Shown: positions 44,475-56,444 of the stretch, piece after piece
How the letters are laid out: every line of letters begins with the position of its first letter
Position numbering within the stretch: position 1 is the first letter of the stretch
Source: Streptomyces capitiformicae
GTDB taxonomy: Bacteria > Actinomycetota > Actinomycetes > Streptomycetales > Streptomycetaceae
Length of the DNA: 64,000 nucleotides
Assembly (NCBI RefSeq): GCF_002214185.1
Contig: NZ_CP022161.1
Coordinates: 9,927,486 to 9,991,485 of the forward strand
Reading direction: 5' to 3'
Position numbers and translations under genes: made by a program
The notes under the pieces: model-generated
Database searches by the model: none
What the model was told of the DNA's origin: nothing
Seen by the model: the letters and a program-made list of their open reading frames with translations, nothing else

Positions 44475-44992
44475 TACAGGCCCTTCTCCGCTTCGGTGAC
44501 CTCCGCGATCGGCTCGTCCTGTTGCTGCTGTGCCTGCTGTCGGGCATACGGGTCACGGTCGACGTCGTAGTACTTGTCGACCTCCGCGTTGACCTCCCGC
44601 ATCCGCGCCTTGATGTCCTCGTCCAGGTTCTCGAAGCCCACCCGTGACGCGTGCACGGCCAGTCCCACCCCTTCGATCTGTGCGCTGAGCGCCTTCGAGA
44701 GGTTCTCCAACTCGTCGTGGACGATGGCGTACGACTCGTAGAGGAACTGTGCTTCCTTGAAGTCGGCAGATCCGAGCTGGGCGCGGGAGAGACGGTCCTG
44801 GCCGACCTTGTCGGGGGAAGCCTCGGACTTGCCCAGCTCGATCAGCAGGTTGTCGACGCGCTTCTTGAAGTTCTTCATGGCGTCGTGCTGGATGTCCAGC
44901 GCCATCTGAGGGTTCACGCCGTACAGGCTGTCGAAGGACTTGCCGGTGTCCGGCGCGTCCCCGCCCCTGCCCTCGCCCCCGTCCGAACTCAT
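44474..44992 (-). CDS. Helical type VII-associated protein
   Basis: 172 aa; ATG 44992 preferred (GGGGAGG nine nt upstream) over a longer frame. Predominantly helical with heptad-like spacing: MALDIQHDAMKNFKKRVDNL, FKEAQFLYESYAIVHDELEN and a C-terminal Gln-rich run ending EVTEAEKGL. Stop overlaps the next start (TAATG). No Trp-X-Gly. It may pair with the larger WXG protein as PE-like and PPE-like partners do; not proven by sequence. Confidence 0.7.
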   Translation of the reverse strand: MSSDGGEGRGGDAPDTGKSFDSLYGVNPQMALDIQHDAMKNFKKRVDNLLIELGKSEASPDKVGQDRLSRAQLGSADFKEAQFLYESYAIVHDELENLSKALSAQIEGVGLAVHASRVGFENLDEDIKARMREVNAEVDKYYDVDRDPYARQQAQQQQDEPIAEVTEAEKGL

Positions 44993-45061
44993 GTCGGCCG
45001 CCTCCCCGTTCTCCCCGTTCACCCAAGTCAACCAAGGCCTGTTTCAACGCTGTTCATCACT

Positions 45062-48000
45062 CTAATGGCGTTGCGGAAGCAAGCCCACCTGGATAAGTGG
45101 GGCTCCGCGCTTCCGTGACACGAATGTGCCCCGCCCCGGAGGCATGGGCCGCGCCCGGACGTTGCCGAGGATGTCGCCCTCCATGGGGTCGCCGGACAGG
45201 ACGACTCCCTGCGCGCCGAGCTCCTTCACTCGCTGCATGAACGACTCGTACATGGAACGCGAGGCCCCCGCCGCGTTACGGGCGATGATGAACTTCACGC
45301 CCACGTCACGGGCGAAGGGCAGATGCTCGACGAGGGCCGACAGCGGGTTCCCGGAGTTCGTGGCGACCAGCTCGTAGTCGTCGACGATGACGAACAGCTG
45401 CGGTCCGCTCCACCAGCTGCGGTCGCGCAGCTGCTGCGGCGTGATGTCGGGCTTGGGCGCGCGCATCTCCATGAACTGCCGTATGGCGTCCATGTGGACG
45501 TCCATCGCGGATGCCATCGGTGCGTACTCGAGCAAATGGTCCTCGGAGACCGCCTCCAGCATCGTCCTGCGGTAGTCGCCGACGACGATCCGGGCTTCCG
45601 AGGGGGTGTAGCGCTCGGCGATCTGCTTCGCGATCAGGCGCAGCAGGTTCGTCTTGCCCGACTCGCTCTCCCCGAAGACCAGGAAGAAGGGGTCCGTGTC
45701 GAAGTCGATGAAGACCGGTTCGAGGTTGGCCTCGTCGATACCGATCGCGATGCCGTGCTGCGGGAACTCGAATCCCTTGGGCAACTGGTCGGCCGGCAGC
45801 CTGCGGGGCAGAAGGCGGACCGTCGGAGCCGCGGGCCCCTGCCAGTTGCCCTTGACCGCCTGCACCAGCTGGGCCGTGGCGTCCGACAGGCCGTCCGCGT
45901 CCGACGAGGAGTCGATACGCGGCAGTGCCGTCATGAAGTGCAGCTTCTCCGGGACCTGGCCACGGCCCGGCACACCTGCCGGAACGTTCGCCGCGACCCT
46001 GCGGTCGAACTCGGAGTCCATGACGTCACCGAGGCGCAGCTCCAGCCGGCCCAGGATCTGGTCCTTGAGCGCCGACCGCACCTCCATGTAGCGCGACGCG
46101 GAGAGCACGACGTGGATGCCGTACCCGAGGCCGCGGCCCGCGATGTCGTTGACCACGCCCTCCAGGGCGTCGTAGTCGCCCTTGAAGTTGCCCCAGCCGT
46201 CGATGACCAGGAAGACGTCGCCCCAGGCCTCGCCGGGCAGTTCGCCGGCCGCGCGCCGTCGACGGTATGTGCCGATGGAGTCGATGCCGTTCGCGCGGAA
46301 GAACTGCTCGCGGCGGTTGAGGATGCCCGACACCTCCGCGACCGTACGCCGGACCCGTTCGGGGTCCAGCCGGGAGGCGACTCCGCCGATATGCGGCAGG
46401 TCCGACAGTGACGACAGGCCGCCACCGCCGAAGTCGAGGCAGTAGAACTGCACCTCGTGCGGCGTGTGGGTCAAGGCGAACGAACCGATCAGCGTGCGCA
46501 GCAGCGTGGACTTGCCGGACTGGGGGCCGCCGACGACCATCATGTGACCCGCCGCGCCGGAGAAGTCCCGGTACAGCACCTCGCGCTTCTGCTCGAACGG
46601 CTTGTCGATCAGACCGAGAGGGACCGTCAGTCCGCCCGGCCGCGCGTACTCGGCGGCCTGCAGGCCGCGTTCGGCCGTCGAGGCGAGCGGCGGCAGCAAC
46701 TGGTCCAGCGTCGGCGCCTGGTCCAGCGGCGGCAGCCACACCTGGTGGGCGGGCACACCCTGCCCCTCGAGCCGCTGCACGATGACGTCGAGCACCGTGT
46801 CGGCCAGCGCGTCGTCGTCCTGCCTGGAGGGCGGAGCCTGGCCCTGCGCCGGGTCCGGAGTCGCATAGGTGACCGGCACCGGCGTCGCCGTGAACAGCGC
46901 GGGCCGGCGCTCGATCGGCATCCGGTCCCGGGAGACGTCGGGGCCGCCGGAGCGGTACGCACCCGACACGTACGCCGCCTTGAAGCGGGTCATCTCGTCC
47001 GTACCGAACTTCAGATACCCGGAACCTGGCACGGAGGGCAGATGGTAGGCGTCCGGAACGCCCAGCGCCGCACGCGACTCCGCGGCCGAGAACGTACGCA
47101 GACCGATCCGGTACGACAGATAGGTGTCCAGCCCGCGCAGCCGGCCCTCCTCCAGGCGCTGCGAGGCGAGCAGTAGATGCACACCCAGGGAGCGCCCGAT
47201 GCGGCCGATCTGGATGAACATGTCGATGAAGTCCGGCTTGGCCGTGAGGAGTTCGCTGAACTCGTCGATCACCAGGACGAGCGAGGCCAGCGGCTCCAGC
47301 GGCGCACCGGCGGCCCGCGCCTTCTCGTAGTCGTGGATGTTGGCGTAGTTGCCCGCCGAGCGCAGCAGCTCCTGACGGCGCTGCAGTTCACCGCGGATCG
47401 CGTCGCCCATGCGGTCGACGAGGGTCAGGTCGTCGGAGAGGTTGGTGATGACGGCGGCGACATGCGGCATCTGGGACATGCCGGCGAAGGTGGCGCCGCC
47501 CTTGAAGTCCGCGAGGACGAAGTTCAGCGTCTCGGAGGAGTGGGTGACCGCGAGGCCGAGCACCAGCGTGCGCAGCAGCTCCGACTTGCCGGAGCCGGTC
47601 GCGCCCACACAGAGGCCGTGCGGGCCCATGCCGTCCTGCGCGGCCTCCTTGAGGTCCAGCATCACGGGCCGGCCGTCCTCGCCGACACCGATGGGCACCC
47701 GCAGGCGCTCCGGTGTCGACCGCGGTCGCCAAGTGCGGGTGACCTCCACGGAAGCGGCGTCGCCGAGCCCCAGCAGATCGGTGAAGTCCAGGTTGGCGAG
47801 CAGCGGTTCGTCGTCGTTGCCGCCGCCCATGCGCAGGGGGGCCAGCTGCCGGGCGAGCGCCTCGGCGGCGGGCAGGGACAGCCCGTCGGGCGTGCCCTCG
47901 TAGGCGACCTCGGCACCCGTGTCCAGCCACAGCCGGTCCGGCCGTACGACGATGGAGAGGCCGCCCCGGGGCTGGTCGAGCTCGCCCGGGACGACCTCGA

Positions 48001-49024
48001 TGATGGTCACGCCCTGCAGACCCTCGGCGGCCGCGAAGGCGGAGGTCGGGGGCACGATTCCGCCGTCGAGGACGACAATGAGGTGCGGCTGGTCCAGGAC
48101 GGGCTGACCGTCCCGGCTGAAACGCGGGCGGCCTTCGAGGCGGGCCGACAGCAACTGCTCCAGCTCACCGAGATCGTCACCGAACAGCCGCCGCGTGCCG
48201 GCCCCGTCGAACTGCCCGGTCAACTGGCTGTGCGGCAGCCACTTGGTCCAGTCCCAGCGGCCGACCGCGTTCGGGGCGGCGACCACGGCCAGCAGCAGAT
48301 CGTCGGGAGAGTGAAGAGTGGTGAGTTGGGCCACCAGGGCGCGTGCGGCGGCCTGTGCGCTCTCCGGCTCGCCGGACACCGTCACGTGGTAGAAGGCGCG
48401 CATCGACACCGCGACCGGCAGCCCGTCCAACTGACCGTGCACCGCGAGGAAGCGCTGCATGGCACCGGCGCAGAGAGGTTCGAGCTCGTCCACGGGCGCG
48501 GTCTCGGGAGCCACCAGGGGAGAGGCCAGCTGCTGCGGGCCCAGACCGATCCGCACCTGCCCGAAGTCCGCGTCCCCGACCCGGCGTTCCCACACCCGGC
48601 TGCCCTCGGCGACCACCGACCACAATTGCTCGGGAGAGGGGTGCAGATACAGCTGCGCGTCGCGCTGCTTCAAGCCGGTCCTACGGACCGTACGCCGGGT
48701 CTGCGCGAGGTATTTGAGATAGTCCCGGCGCACATCGGCCATTTGCCCCTGCGTACCGCGACGGTGTCGGACGATCTGCGCGATCACCATCGCGGCCGTC
48801 GACACGAGCATCACCACACCCATGATCCTCATGAACGGATGGGCGTTCGGGGACGCGAAGTAGAACACCACCGACGAGCCCATGCCGAGCGTCGGCAGGA
48901 TCTGCATCAGCATGCCCTCCTGCTGACCCCGCGGCAGCTCCGGAGGAGCCTCCAACCGCAGCTCGTCGGAGGGCACTTCGGGCGGCAGGGAACGCGGTGG
49001 GCGCTTGATGACGATCTGGCTCAC
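45062..49024 (-). CDS. eccC: Type VII secretion ATPase EccC
   Basis: 1,320 aa from GTG 49024 (AAGGGG upstream; the longer frame runs into the eccD promoter). Two transmembrane helices near residues 40-90 (MGSSVVFYFASPN, MRIMGVVMLVSTAAMVIAQI), then three FtsK/SpoIIIE ATPase domains with Walker A at 474-481 (GATGSGKS), 832-839 (GGPQSGKS) and 1118-1125 (GESESGKT). Domain 1 retains the Walker B acid region VLVIDEFSELL; the others are more divergent, as usual. EccC recognises substrate signal tails and powers export. It is divergent from eccD. The segment 45766-45848 is duplicated at 38501-38583. Confidence 0.95.
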   Translation of the reverse strand: MSQIVIKRPPRSLPPEVPSDELRLEAPPELPRGQQEGMLMQILPTLGMGSSVVFYFASPNAHPFMRIMGVVMLVSTAAMVIAQIVRHRRGTQGQMADVRRDYLKYLAQTRRTVRRTGLKQRDAQLYLHPSPEQLWSVVAEGSRVWERRVGDADFGQVRIGLGPQQLASPLVAPETAPVDELEPLCAGAMQRFLAVHGQLDGLPVAVSMRAFYHVTVSGEPESAQAAARALVAQLTTLHSPDDLLLAVVAAPNAVGRWDWTKWLPHSQLTGQFDGAGTRRLFGDDLGELEQLLSARLEGRPRFSRDGQPVLDQPHLIVVLDGGIVPPTSAFAAAEGLQGVTIIEVVPGELDQPRGGLSIVVRPDRLWLDTGAEVAYEGTPDGLSLPAAEALARQLAPLRMGGGNDDEPLLANLDFTDLLGLGDAASVEVTRTWRPRSTPERLRVPIGVGEDGRPVMLDLKEAAQDGMGPHGLCVGATGSGKSELLRTLVLGLAVTHSSETLNFVLADFKGGATFAGMSQMPHVAAVITNLSDDLTLVDRMGDAIRGELQRRQELLRSAGNYANIHDYEKARAAGAPLEPLASLVLVIDEFSELLTAKPDFIDMFIQIGRIGRSLGVHLLLASQRLEEGRLRGLDTYLSYRIGLRTFSAAESRAALGVPDAYHLPSVPGSGYLKFGTDEMTRFKAAYVSGAYRSGGPDVSRDRMPIERRPALFTATPVPVTYATPDPAQGQAPPSRQDDDALADTVLDVIVQRLEGQGVPAHQVWLPPLDQAPTLDQLLPPLASTAERGLQAAEYARPGGLTVPLGLIDKPFEQKREVLYRDFSGAAGHMMVVGGPQSGKSTLLRTLIGSFALTHTPHEVQFYCLDFGGGGLSSLSDLPHIGGVASRLDPERVRRTVAEVSGILNRREQFFRANGIDSIGTYRRRRAAGELPGEAWGDVFLVIDGWGNFKGDYDALEGVVNDIAGRGLGYGIHVVLSASRYMEVRSALKDQILGRLELRLGDVMDSEFDRRVAANVPAGVPGRGQVPEKLHFMTALPRIDSSSDADGLSDATAQLVQAVKGNWQGPAAPTVRLLPRRLPADQLPKGFEFPQHGIAIGIDEANLEPVFIDFDTDPFFLVFGESESGKTNLLRLIAKQIAERYTPSEARIVVGDYRRTMLEAVSEDHLLEYAPMASAMDVHMDAIRQFMEMRAPKPDITPQQLRDRSWWSGPQLFVIVDDYELVATNSGNPLSALVEHLPFARDVGVKFIIARNAAGASRSMYESFMQRVKELGAQGVVLSGDPMEGDILGNVRARPMPPGRGTFVSRKRGAPLIQVGLLPQRH
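45766..45848. repeat. 83-bp direct repeat inside eccC (copy 2)
   Basis: This is the source copy: it is in frame in eccC and encodes QGPAAPTVRLLPRRL plus PADQLPKGFE, the linker between ATPase domains 2 and 3. Perfectly matched by 38501-38583. Confidence 0.95.
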
Positions 49025-49186
49025 CGCTGCATCAATCCCCTTATGCGGACAGGCAGTTCCGTACCGGCACCCCCGTGGTGACGGTCGCCCTCCACTCGCC
49101 CGGATCCTACTTGTCACCACTGACGGCCCCTACCGGTAGGGTGACGCCCGCAGCGTACGCATCCGCGAAGCAGGGGGTCAGTAAAG

Positions 49187-50656
49187 GTGAGTACGACCGC
49201 GACGACCGGGTTCTGCCGAGTCACTGTCGTGGCACCCGACAGCCGCATCGACGTCGCCCTCCCGGTGGACATCACCATCGCCGACGTCTATCCGGAGATC
49301 CTGCGCCTGACCGGCCAGACCCAACCGGTCGGCACTCCGACGGGCTACCACCTGGTACGCCGCGACGGCACCACTCTCGACGGCGCCCGTACGCTCGCCG
49401 ACGAACGGGTGCTCGACGGCGAGGTGCTCAGCCTGCGACCCTTCGCCGAATCGCTGCCACCCGCCGTCCACGACGACGTCTCCGACGCGGTCGCCTCCGC
49501 GGTCGTTCGCGACCGCCACCTGTGGAGTGACGACCTGCTGCGTGTCGCCGGGCTGATCGGCGGCGCCCTGTTCCTGCTGCTCGTCGCCTTCGTGCTCTGG
49601 TACGCCGACCCGGTCCGCCACGACATGCACGGCCTGCCCGGCGTCATCGCGGGTGGCCTGGGCGTGCTCCTGACCGCCTACGCGGCCGTGCGCGCACGGG
49701 TGTACGCCGACCGCGTGGGCGCGGCGGCCATGGGGCTCGCCGCCCTGCCCCTGCTCCTACTCGCGGGCTCCGGAATCATCGGCCCGGCGGGCGGACAGGG
49801 GCCGGGCAAGCTGCAGTTCATGCTGGGCTGCGTGGCGGTGCTGGTCGCCTCCGTCGCGCTCGTCGCGCTCGCCCCCAGCGGGGACGCGGCCTTCGTGGCC
49901 ACCACCTTCGCGGCGGCGGTCGGCGCCGTGGCCACCTTCGTGGCGATCGTCGCCGACGGCTCCGCGACCGACATCGCCGCGGTGTGTGCCCCGGTCTCCG
50001 TCGGCCTGGTCGCCTTCCTGCCCGGTCTGTCGGCTCGCTTCGCCCGGCTGCCGATCGGCTACGCCTCGCCGCGCTCCGCCGCGTACGAGGACTTCGACCT
50101 GGACCCTTCCCAGGCCCCGGACACCGAGCCCCTCGACGCCGAGCGCATCGCTGCCCAGGCCCGGCGCGGGCACGAGATGCTGCTGGGCCTCGTCGGCGGC
50201 ACTTCCGCGGTGGTGGTCGCCTCCACCGCCGTACTCGGCTTCTCGGACGGGCTGTGGGGCCGGCTCCTGGGCCTCGCCGCCGGTCTCGCCATGCTGATCC
50301 GCGCCCGTCTGTTCCGCTACACCTCGCAGGTGGCCTGCGCCCTCGTCGCCGGTGTCGCGGCCCTCGCCCTCCTGCTGATCGGCCTCGCGCTCAACCCGCC
50401 GGCCGAGGCCCTCACCGAGTTCGTGCTCCACGGCGACCGGGGTGCCCTGAACCTCCGCACCATCTGGCTCACGGCCGCCGTCGCCGCCGGAGCCGCGCTG
50501 CTCACGGCGATCGGCCTGATCATCCCCCAGAAGGGTCTCTCCCCATTCTGGGGCCGCCTCCTCGACATCGCCGAGGCGTTCGTGCTGCTCACCCTGATCC
50601 CGCTGTGCCTGGCGGTCCTGGGTGTCCTCACCACGGTCCGGTCACTGACCGGCTGA
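49187..50656 (+). CDS. eccD: Type VII secretion channel component EccD
   Basis: 489 aa from GTG 49187. Residues about 5-90 form the ubiquitin/YukD-like cytoplasmic domain ([40 protein letters not shown]), followed by about eleven hydrophobic helices ([57 protein letters not shown]). EccD forms the main membrane pore layer with EccB, EccC and EccE. Divergent from eccC with a 160-nt shared promoter region. Length and topology match the family. Confidence 0.92.
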   Translation: MSTTATTGFCRVTVVAPDSRIDVALPVDITIADVYPEILRLTGQTQPVGTPTGYHLVRRDGTTLDGARTLADERVLDGEVLSLRPFAESLPPAVHDDVSDAVASAVVRDRHLWSDDLLRVAGLIGGALFLLLVAFVLWYADPVRHDMHGLPGVIAGGLGVLLTAYAAVRARVYADRVGAAAMGLAALPLLLLAGSGIIGPAGGQGPGKLQFMLGCVAVLVASVALVALAPSGDAAFVATTFAAAVGAVATFVAIVADGSATDIAAVCAPVSVGLVAFLPGLSARFARLPIGYASPRSAAYEDFDLDPSQAPDTEPLDAERIAAQARRGHEMLLGLVGGTSAVVVASTAVLGFSDGLWGRLLGLAAGLAMLIRARLFRYTSQVACALVAGVAALALLLIGLALNPPAEALTEFVLHGDRGALNLRTIWLTAAVAAGAALLTAIGLIIPQKGLSPFWGRLLDIAEAFVLLTLIPLCLAVLGVLTTVRSLTG

Positions 50657-50853
50657 GGGCCGCCCCGACCGCCCGACCGAGCGCGTCCCACCAGCCTGGT
50701 ACCCTTGCACCGGCCGTCTGTGTACGCACCCCGGACTCCCTCAAGGACCCGGAGGCAGCGCCGACGGATCCCGCCACCCGAGTCACAGAAGCCCCCCTGA
50801 GACGAAGACCAGGGGCACTCGGTGGCATCGAAGAGACTCATGAGGAGTATCGC

Positions 50854-51141
50854 GTGTCGCTCGACGCCGCTACGAAGAAGCAGATCATCAGCGAGTTCGG
50901 TACCAAGGAGGGCGACACCGGCTCCCCCGAGGTCCAGGTCGCGATGCTCTCCCGCCGTATCTCTGACCTGACCGAGCACCTCAAGACCCACAAGCACGAC
51001 CACCACTCCCGTCGTGGTCTGCTGATCCTGGTCGGTCAGCGTCGCCGCCTGCTGCAGTACCTCGCCAAGAAGGACATCCAGCGCTTCCGTACGCTGGTCG
51101 ACCGCCTCGGCATCCGCCGTGGTGCGGCGGGCGCCAAGTAA
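50854..51141 (+). CDS. rpsO: 30S ribosomal protein S15
   Basis: 95 aa, GTG start with TGAGGAG eight nt upstream. [16 protein letters not shown] and [20 protein letters not shown], then [20 protein letters not shown] and [10 protein letters not shown] are diagnostic of S15, which binds 16S rRNA helix 22 in the central domain and represses its own translation in other bacteria. Followed by a hairpin and pnp, the conserved order. Confidence 0.98.
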   Translation: MSLDAATKKQIISEFGTKEGDTGSPEVQVAMLSRRISDLTEHLKTHKHDHHSRRGLLILVGQRRRLLQYLAKKDIQRFRTLVDRLGIRRGAAGAK

Positions 51142-51150
51142 GACGCCGTG

Positions 51151-51189
51151 AAGGGAGCGGTTCCCGAAACGATCGGGGGCCGCTCCCTT
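51151..51189 (+). terminator. rpsO-pnp intercistronic hairpin
   Basis: AAGGGAGCGG and CCGCTCCCTT bracket a loop that can pair further (CCCG/CGGG). It follows rpsO by 9 nt. In Streptomyces this hairpin is known as a terminator and RNase III processing site. Confidence 0.8.
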
Positions 51190-51191
51190 TG

Positions 51192-51240
51192 CCGTACATG
51201 CGGCAGCTGCCGTACATACGGAAGCTGCCGTACATGCGGA
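51192..51240. repeat. Tandem 18-bp repeats in the rpsO-pnp leader
   Basis: CCGTACATGCGGCAGCTG (51192-51209), CCGTACATACGGAAGCTG (51210-51227) and a third partial copy CCGTACATGCGGAA. Each contains CCGTACATRCGG, near-palindromic, so the transcript could form alternative small hairpins just after the rpsO terminator. Confidence 0.8.
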
Positions 51241-51531
51241 AACGTGCGGAGTGTCACCACCCCTTTGTAGTGTGGTAGCACAACGCAATATGTACGACGC
51301 ACCATGCATGACACAGCGTGAGGGCCCCGTACCCGGGTGACCGAACGCACCGAACGAGGAGAAGCGCACCTCGCCGCCGCCGGTCCTCGGTAGTGGCCCC
51401 CGGGGATAACGAACCCCGAGGGCTTCGATCGAAGACCGGCCCGCACCAGACGGCGCGCTTCTCCGCCACCGTCCCCCTGCCACACGGGCAGGCCCAGGGA
51501 CAAAAGACGATACGTAACGGAGAAACCGCTA

Positions 51532-53750
51532 GTGGAGAACGAGACCCACTACGCCGAGGCCGTCATTGACAATGGCTCCTTCGGCACCCGCACCATCCGC
51601 TTCGAGACGGGCCGTCTGGCCCGCCAGGCCGCCGGCTCCGCCGTGGCCTACCTGGACGACGACACCATGGTGCTGTCGGCCACCACCGCCTCCAAGAACC
51701 CCAAGGACCAGCTCGACTTCTTCCCCCTCACGGTGGACGTCGAGGAGCGGATGTACGCCGCCGGCAAGATCCCCGGCAGCTTCTTCCGCCGTGAGGGCCG
51801 TCCCTCCGAGGACGCCATCCTCACCTGCCGCCTCATCGACCGCCCGCTGCGCCCGTCCTTCAAGAAGGGCCTGCGCAACGAGATCCAGGTCGTCGCCACG
51901 ATCATGGCGCTCAACCCCGACCACCTGTACGACGTCGTCGCGATCAACGCCGCGTCCGCGTCCACGCAGCTGGCCGGTCTGCCCTTCTCCGGCCCGATCG
52001 GCGGCGTCCGCGTCGCGCTGATCAACGGCCAGTGGGTGGCCTTCCCGACCCACTCCGAGCTGGAGGCCGCCGTCTTCGACATGGTCGTCGCCGGTCGCGT
52101 CCTGGAGGACGGCGACGTCGCGATCATGATGGTCGAGGCCGAGGCCACCGAGGAGACCATCAAGCTGGTCCAGGGCGGTGCCGAGGCGCCGACCGAGGAG
52201 GTCGTCGCCGCCGGTCTGGACGCCGCGAAGCCCTTCATCAAGGTCCTGTGCAAGGCCCAGGCCGACCTCGCGTCGAAGGCCGCCAAGCCGACCGCCGAGT
52301 TCCCGATCTTCCTCGACTACCAGGACGACGTCCTGGAGGCCCTCACGGCCGCCGTCAAGGACGAGCTCGCCCAGGCGCTCACCATCGCCGGCAAGCAGGA
52401 GCGCGAGACCGAGCTGGACCGCGTCAAGGCGCTCGCCGCCGAGAAGCTGATCCCCCAGTTCGAGGGCCGCGAGAAGGAGATCTCCGCCGCGTACCGCTCG
52501 CTGACCAAGACCCTGGTCCGTGAGCGCGTCATCAAGGAGAAGAAGCGCATCGACGGCCGTGGCGTGACGGACATCCGTACGCTCGCCGCCGAGGTCGAGG
52601 CCATCCCGCGCGTGCACGGCTCCGCGCTGTTCGAGCGTGGCGAGACCCAGATCCTGGGCGTCACCACCCTCAACATGCTCCGCATGGAGCAGCAGCTGGA
52701 CACCCTCTCCCCGGTGACCCGCAAGCGCTACATGCACAACTACAACTTCCCGCCGTACTCCACCGGTGAGACCGGCCGCGTCGGCTCCCCGAAGCGCCGC
52801 GAGATCGGCCACGGCGCCCTCGCCGAGCGCGCCCTGGTCCCGGTCCTGCCGACCCGCGAGGAGTTCCCCTACGCGATCCGTCAGGTGTCCGAGGCCCTGG
52901 GCTCCAACGGCTCGACGTCCATGGGTTCGGTCTGTGCCTCCACCATGTCGCTGCTCAACGCCGGTGTGCCCCTGAAGGCCCCGGTCGCCGGTATCGCCAT
53001 GGGTCTGATCTCCCAGGAGATCGACGGCGAGACGCACTACGTCACCCTCACCGACATCCTCGGTGCGGAGGACGCCTTCGGCGACATGGACTTCAAGGTC
53101 GCCGGCACCAAGGAGTTCGTGACCGCCCTCCAGCTCGACACCAAGCTGGACGGCATCCCGGCCTCCGTCCTGGCCGCTGCCCTCAAGCAGGCCCGTGACG
53201 CCCGCCTCCACATCCTCGACGTGATGATGGAAGCGATCGACACCCCGGACGAGATGTCCCCGAACGCCCCGCGGATCATCACCGTCAAGATCCCCGTGGA
53301 CAAGATCGGCGAGGTCATCGGCCCCAAGGGCAAGATGATCAACCAGATCCAGGAGGACACCGGCGCCGAGATCACGATCGAGGACGACGGCACCATCTAC
53401 ATCGGTGCCGCCGACGGCCCGGCCGCCGAGGCCGCCCGCGCCACGATCAACGGCATCGCCAACCCGACCATGCCGGAGGTCGGCGAGCGCTACCTGGGCA
53501 CCGTCGTGAAGACGACGACCTTCGGTGCGTTCGTGTCGCTGCTCCCGGGCAAGGACGGTCTGCTGCACATCTCGCAGATCCGCAAGCTCGCCGGCGGCAA
53601 GCGCGTGGAGAACGTCGAGGACGTCGTCGGCGTGGGCCAGAAGGTCCAGGTCGAGATCGCCGAGATCGACTCCCGCGGCAAGCTCTCCCTGATCCCCGTG
53701 ATCGAGGGCGAGGAAGGTTCCTCGGACGACAAGAAGGACGACGCCGACCA

Positions 53751-53754
<4 letters not shown>
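51532..53754 (+). CDS. pnp: Polynucleotide phosphorylase
   Basis: 740 aa from GTG 51532. Two RNase PH domains (about 12-150 and 340-480, the second with [19 protein letters not shown] and [12 protein letters not shown]), an alpha-helical linker, a KH domain ([20 protein letters not shown]) and an S1 domain ([20 protein letters not shown]). It phosphorolyses RNA 3' ends and in Streptomyces also synthesises poly(A)-like tails; also linked to ppGpp metabolism historically. The stop overlaps the peptidase start by GTGA. Confidence 0.98.
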
Positions 53755-55906
<2,152 letters not shown>

Positions 55907-55911
55907 CCGCC

Positions 55912-56364
55912 ATGCGCGCGAAGATCACGTACGCCATCACGGCAGCCGTCCTGGTCGTCTACTTCGTCCTGGTCGGCAGCCGCGGGGTCATGCTCATAGA
56001 GACCGGCACACCGATCACGATCGCCTTCGGTGTCGCCGTCCTCGTGCTCCCGGTGATCGGCGTCTGGTTCCTGTGGAAGAACACCCAGTTCGTCCGCAAG
56101 GCCAACCAGCTCGCCGCCGAGCTCGACGCCGAAGGCGGCCTCCCCGTCGACGAGTTGAAGCGCACCCCGAGCGGCCGCATCGACCGCGACTCGGCCGACG
56201 AGGTCTTCGCGCAGCGCAAGGCGGAAACCGAGGACGCCCCCGACGACTGGCGCGCCTGGTTCCGCCTCGCCATCGCCTACCACGACGCCCGCGACACCCC
56301 CCGGGCCCGCAAGGCGATGCAGCGGGCGATCGCCCTCCACGACGGCAGGCCCGTCCAGGCCTGA
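55912..56364 (+). CDS. Conserved membrane protein with TPR-like C-terminus
   Basis: 150 aa, five nt after dapB. Two N-terminal helices (ITYAITAAVLVVYFVLVG, IAFGVAVLVLPVIGVWFLW), then a soluble part ending DDWRAWFRLAIAYHDARDTP and ARKAMQRAIALHD, the pattern of a single tetratricopeptide-like repeat. Conserved in the same place in Streptomyces (from memory). Function unknown. Confidence 0.75.
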   Translation: MRAKITYAITAAVLVVYFVLVGSRGVMLIETGTPITIAFGVAVLVLPVIGVWFLWKNTQFVRKANQLAAELDAEGGLPVDELKRTPSGRIDRDSADEVFAQRKAETEDAPDDWRAWFRLAIAYHDARDTPRARKAMQRAIALHDGRPVQA

Positions 56365-56392
56365 TCCGTACCGGTCCCTTCGGACGGTACGG

Positions 56393-56430
56393 CGATGGGG
56401 CCGACCCGCACATACGGACCGGCCCCATCG
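56393..56430. terminator. Bidirectional hairpin terminator
   Basis: CGATGGGGCCG and CGGCCCCATCG, 11-bp perfect stem between two convergent genes. Confidence 0.85.
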
Positions 56431-56444
56431 TGTCGTCGCCCTGT

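Larger units (their letters stand above)
51142..51531 (+). other. rpsO-pnp intergenic region
   Basis: Besides the hairpin, it holds three 18-bp direct repeats (51192-51240) and TTTGTAGTGTGGTAGCAC, a likely pnp promoter. CGGAGAAACC precedes the pnp GTG. No further gene. Confidence 0.6.

Noticed and set aside
44474..44992. EsxA/EsxB homologue
   Set aside because: 172 aa and helical but without a Trp-X-Gly turn, and too long for a WXG100 protein.
38501..45848. 83-bp repeats as attL/attR of an integrative element
   Set aside because: The enclosed segment holds the last fifth of eccC and mycP rather than an integrase, and no recombinase lies inside; a duplication scar is simpler.
47177..49081. 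A 634-codon plus-strand frame opposite eccC
   Set aside because: Shadow of eccC; no signature, and EccC is unambiguous.
51529..53568. A 679-codon minus-strand frame opposite pnp
   Set aside because: Shadow frame rich in Leu/Gly/Asp/Val; pnp is certain.
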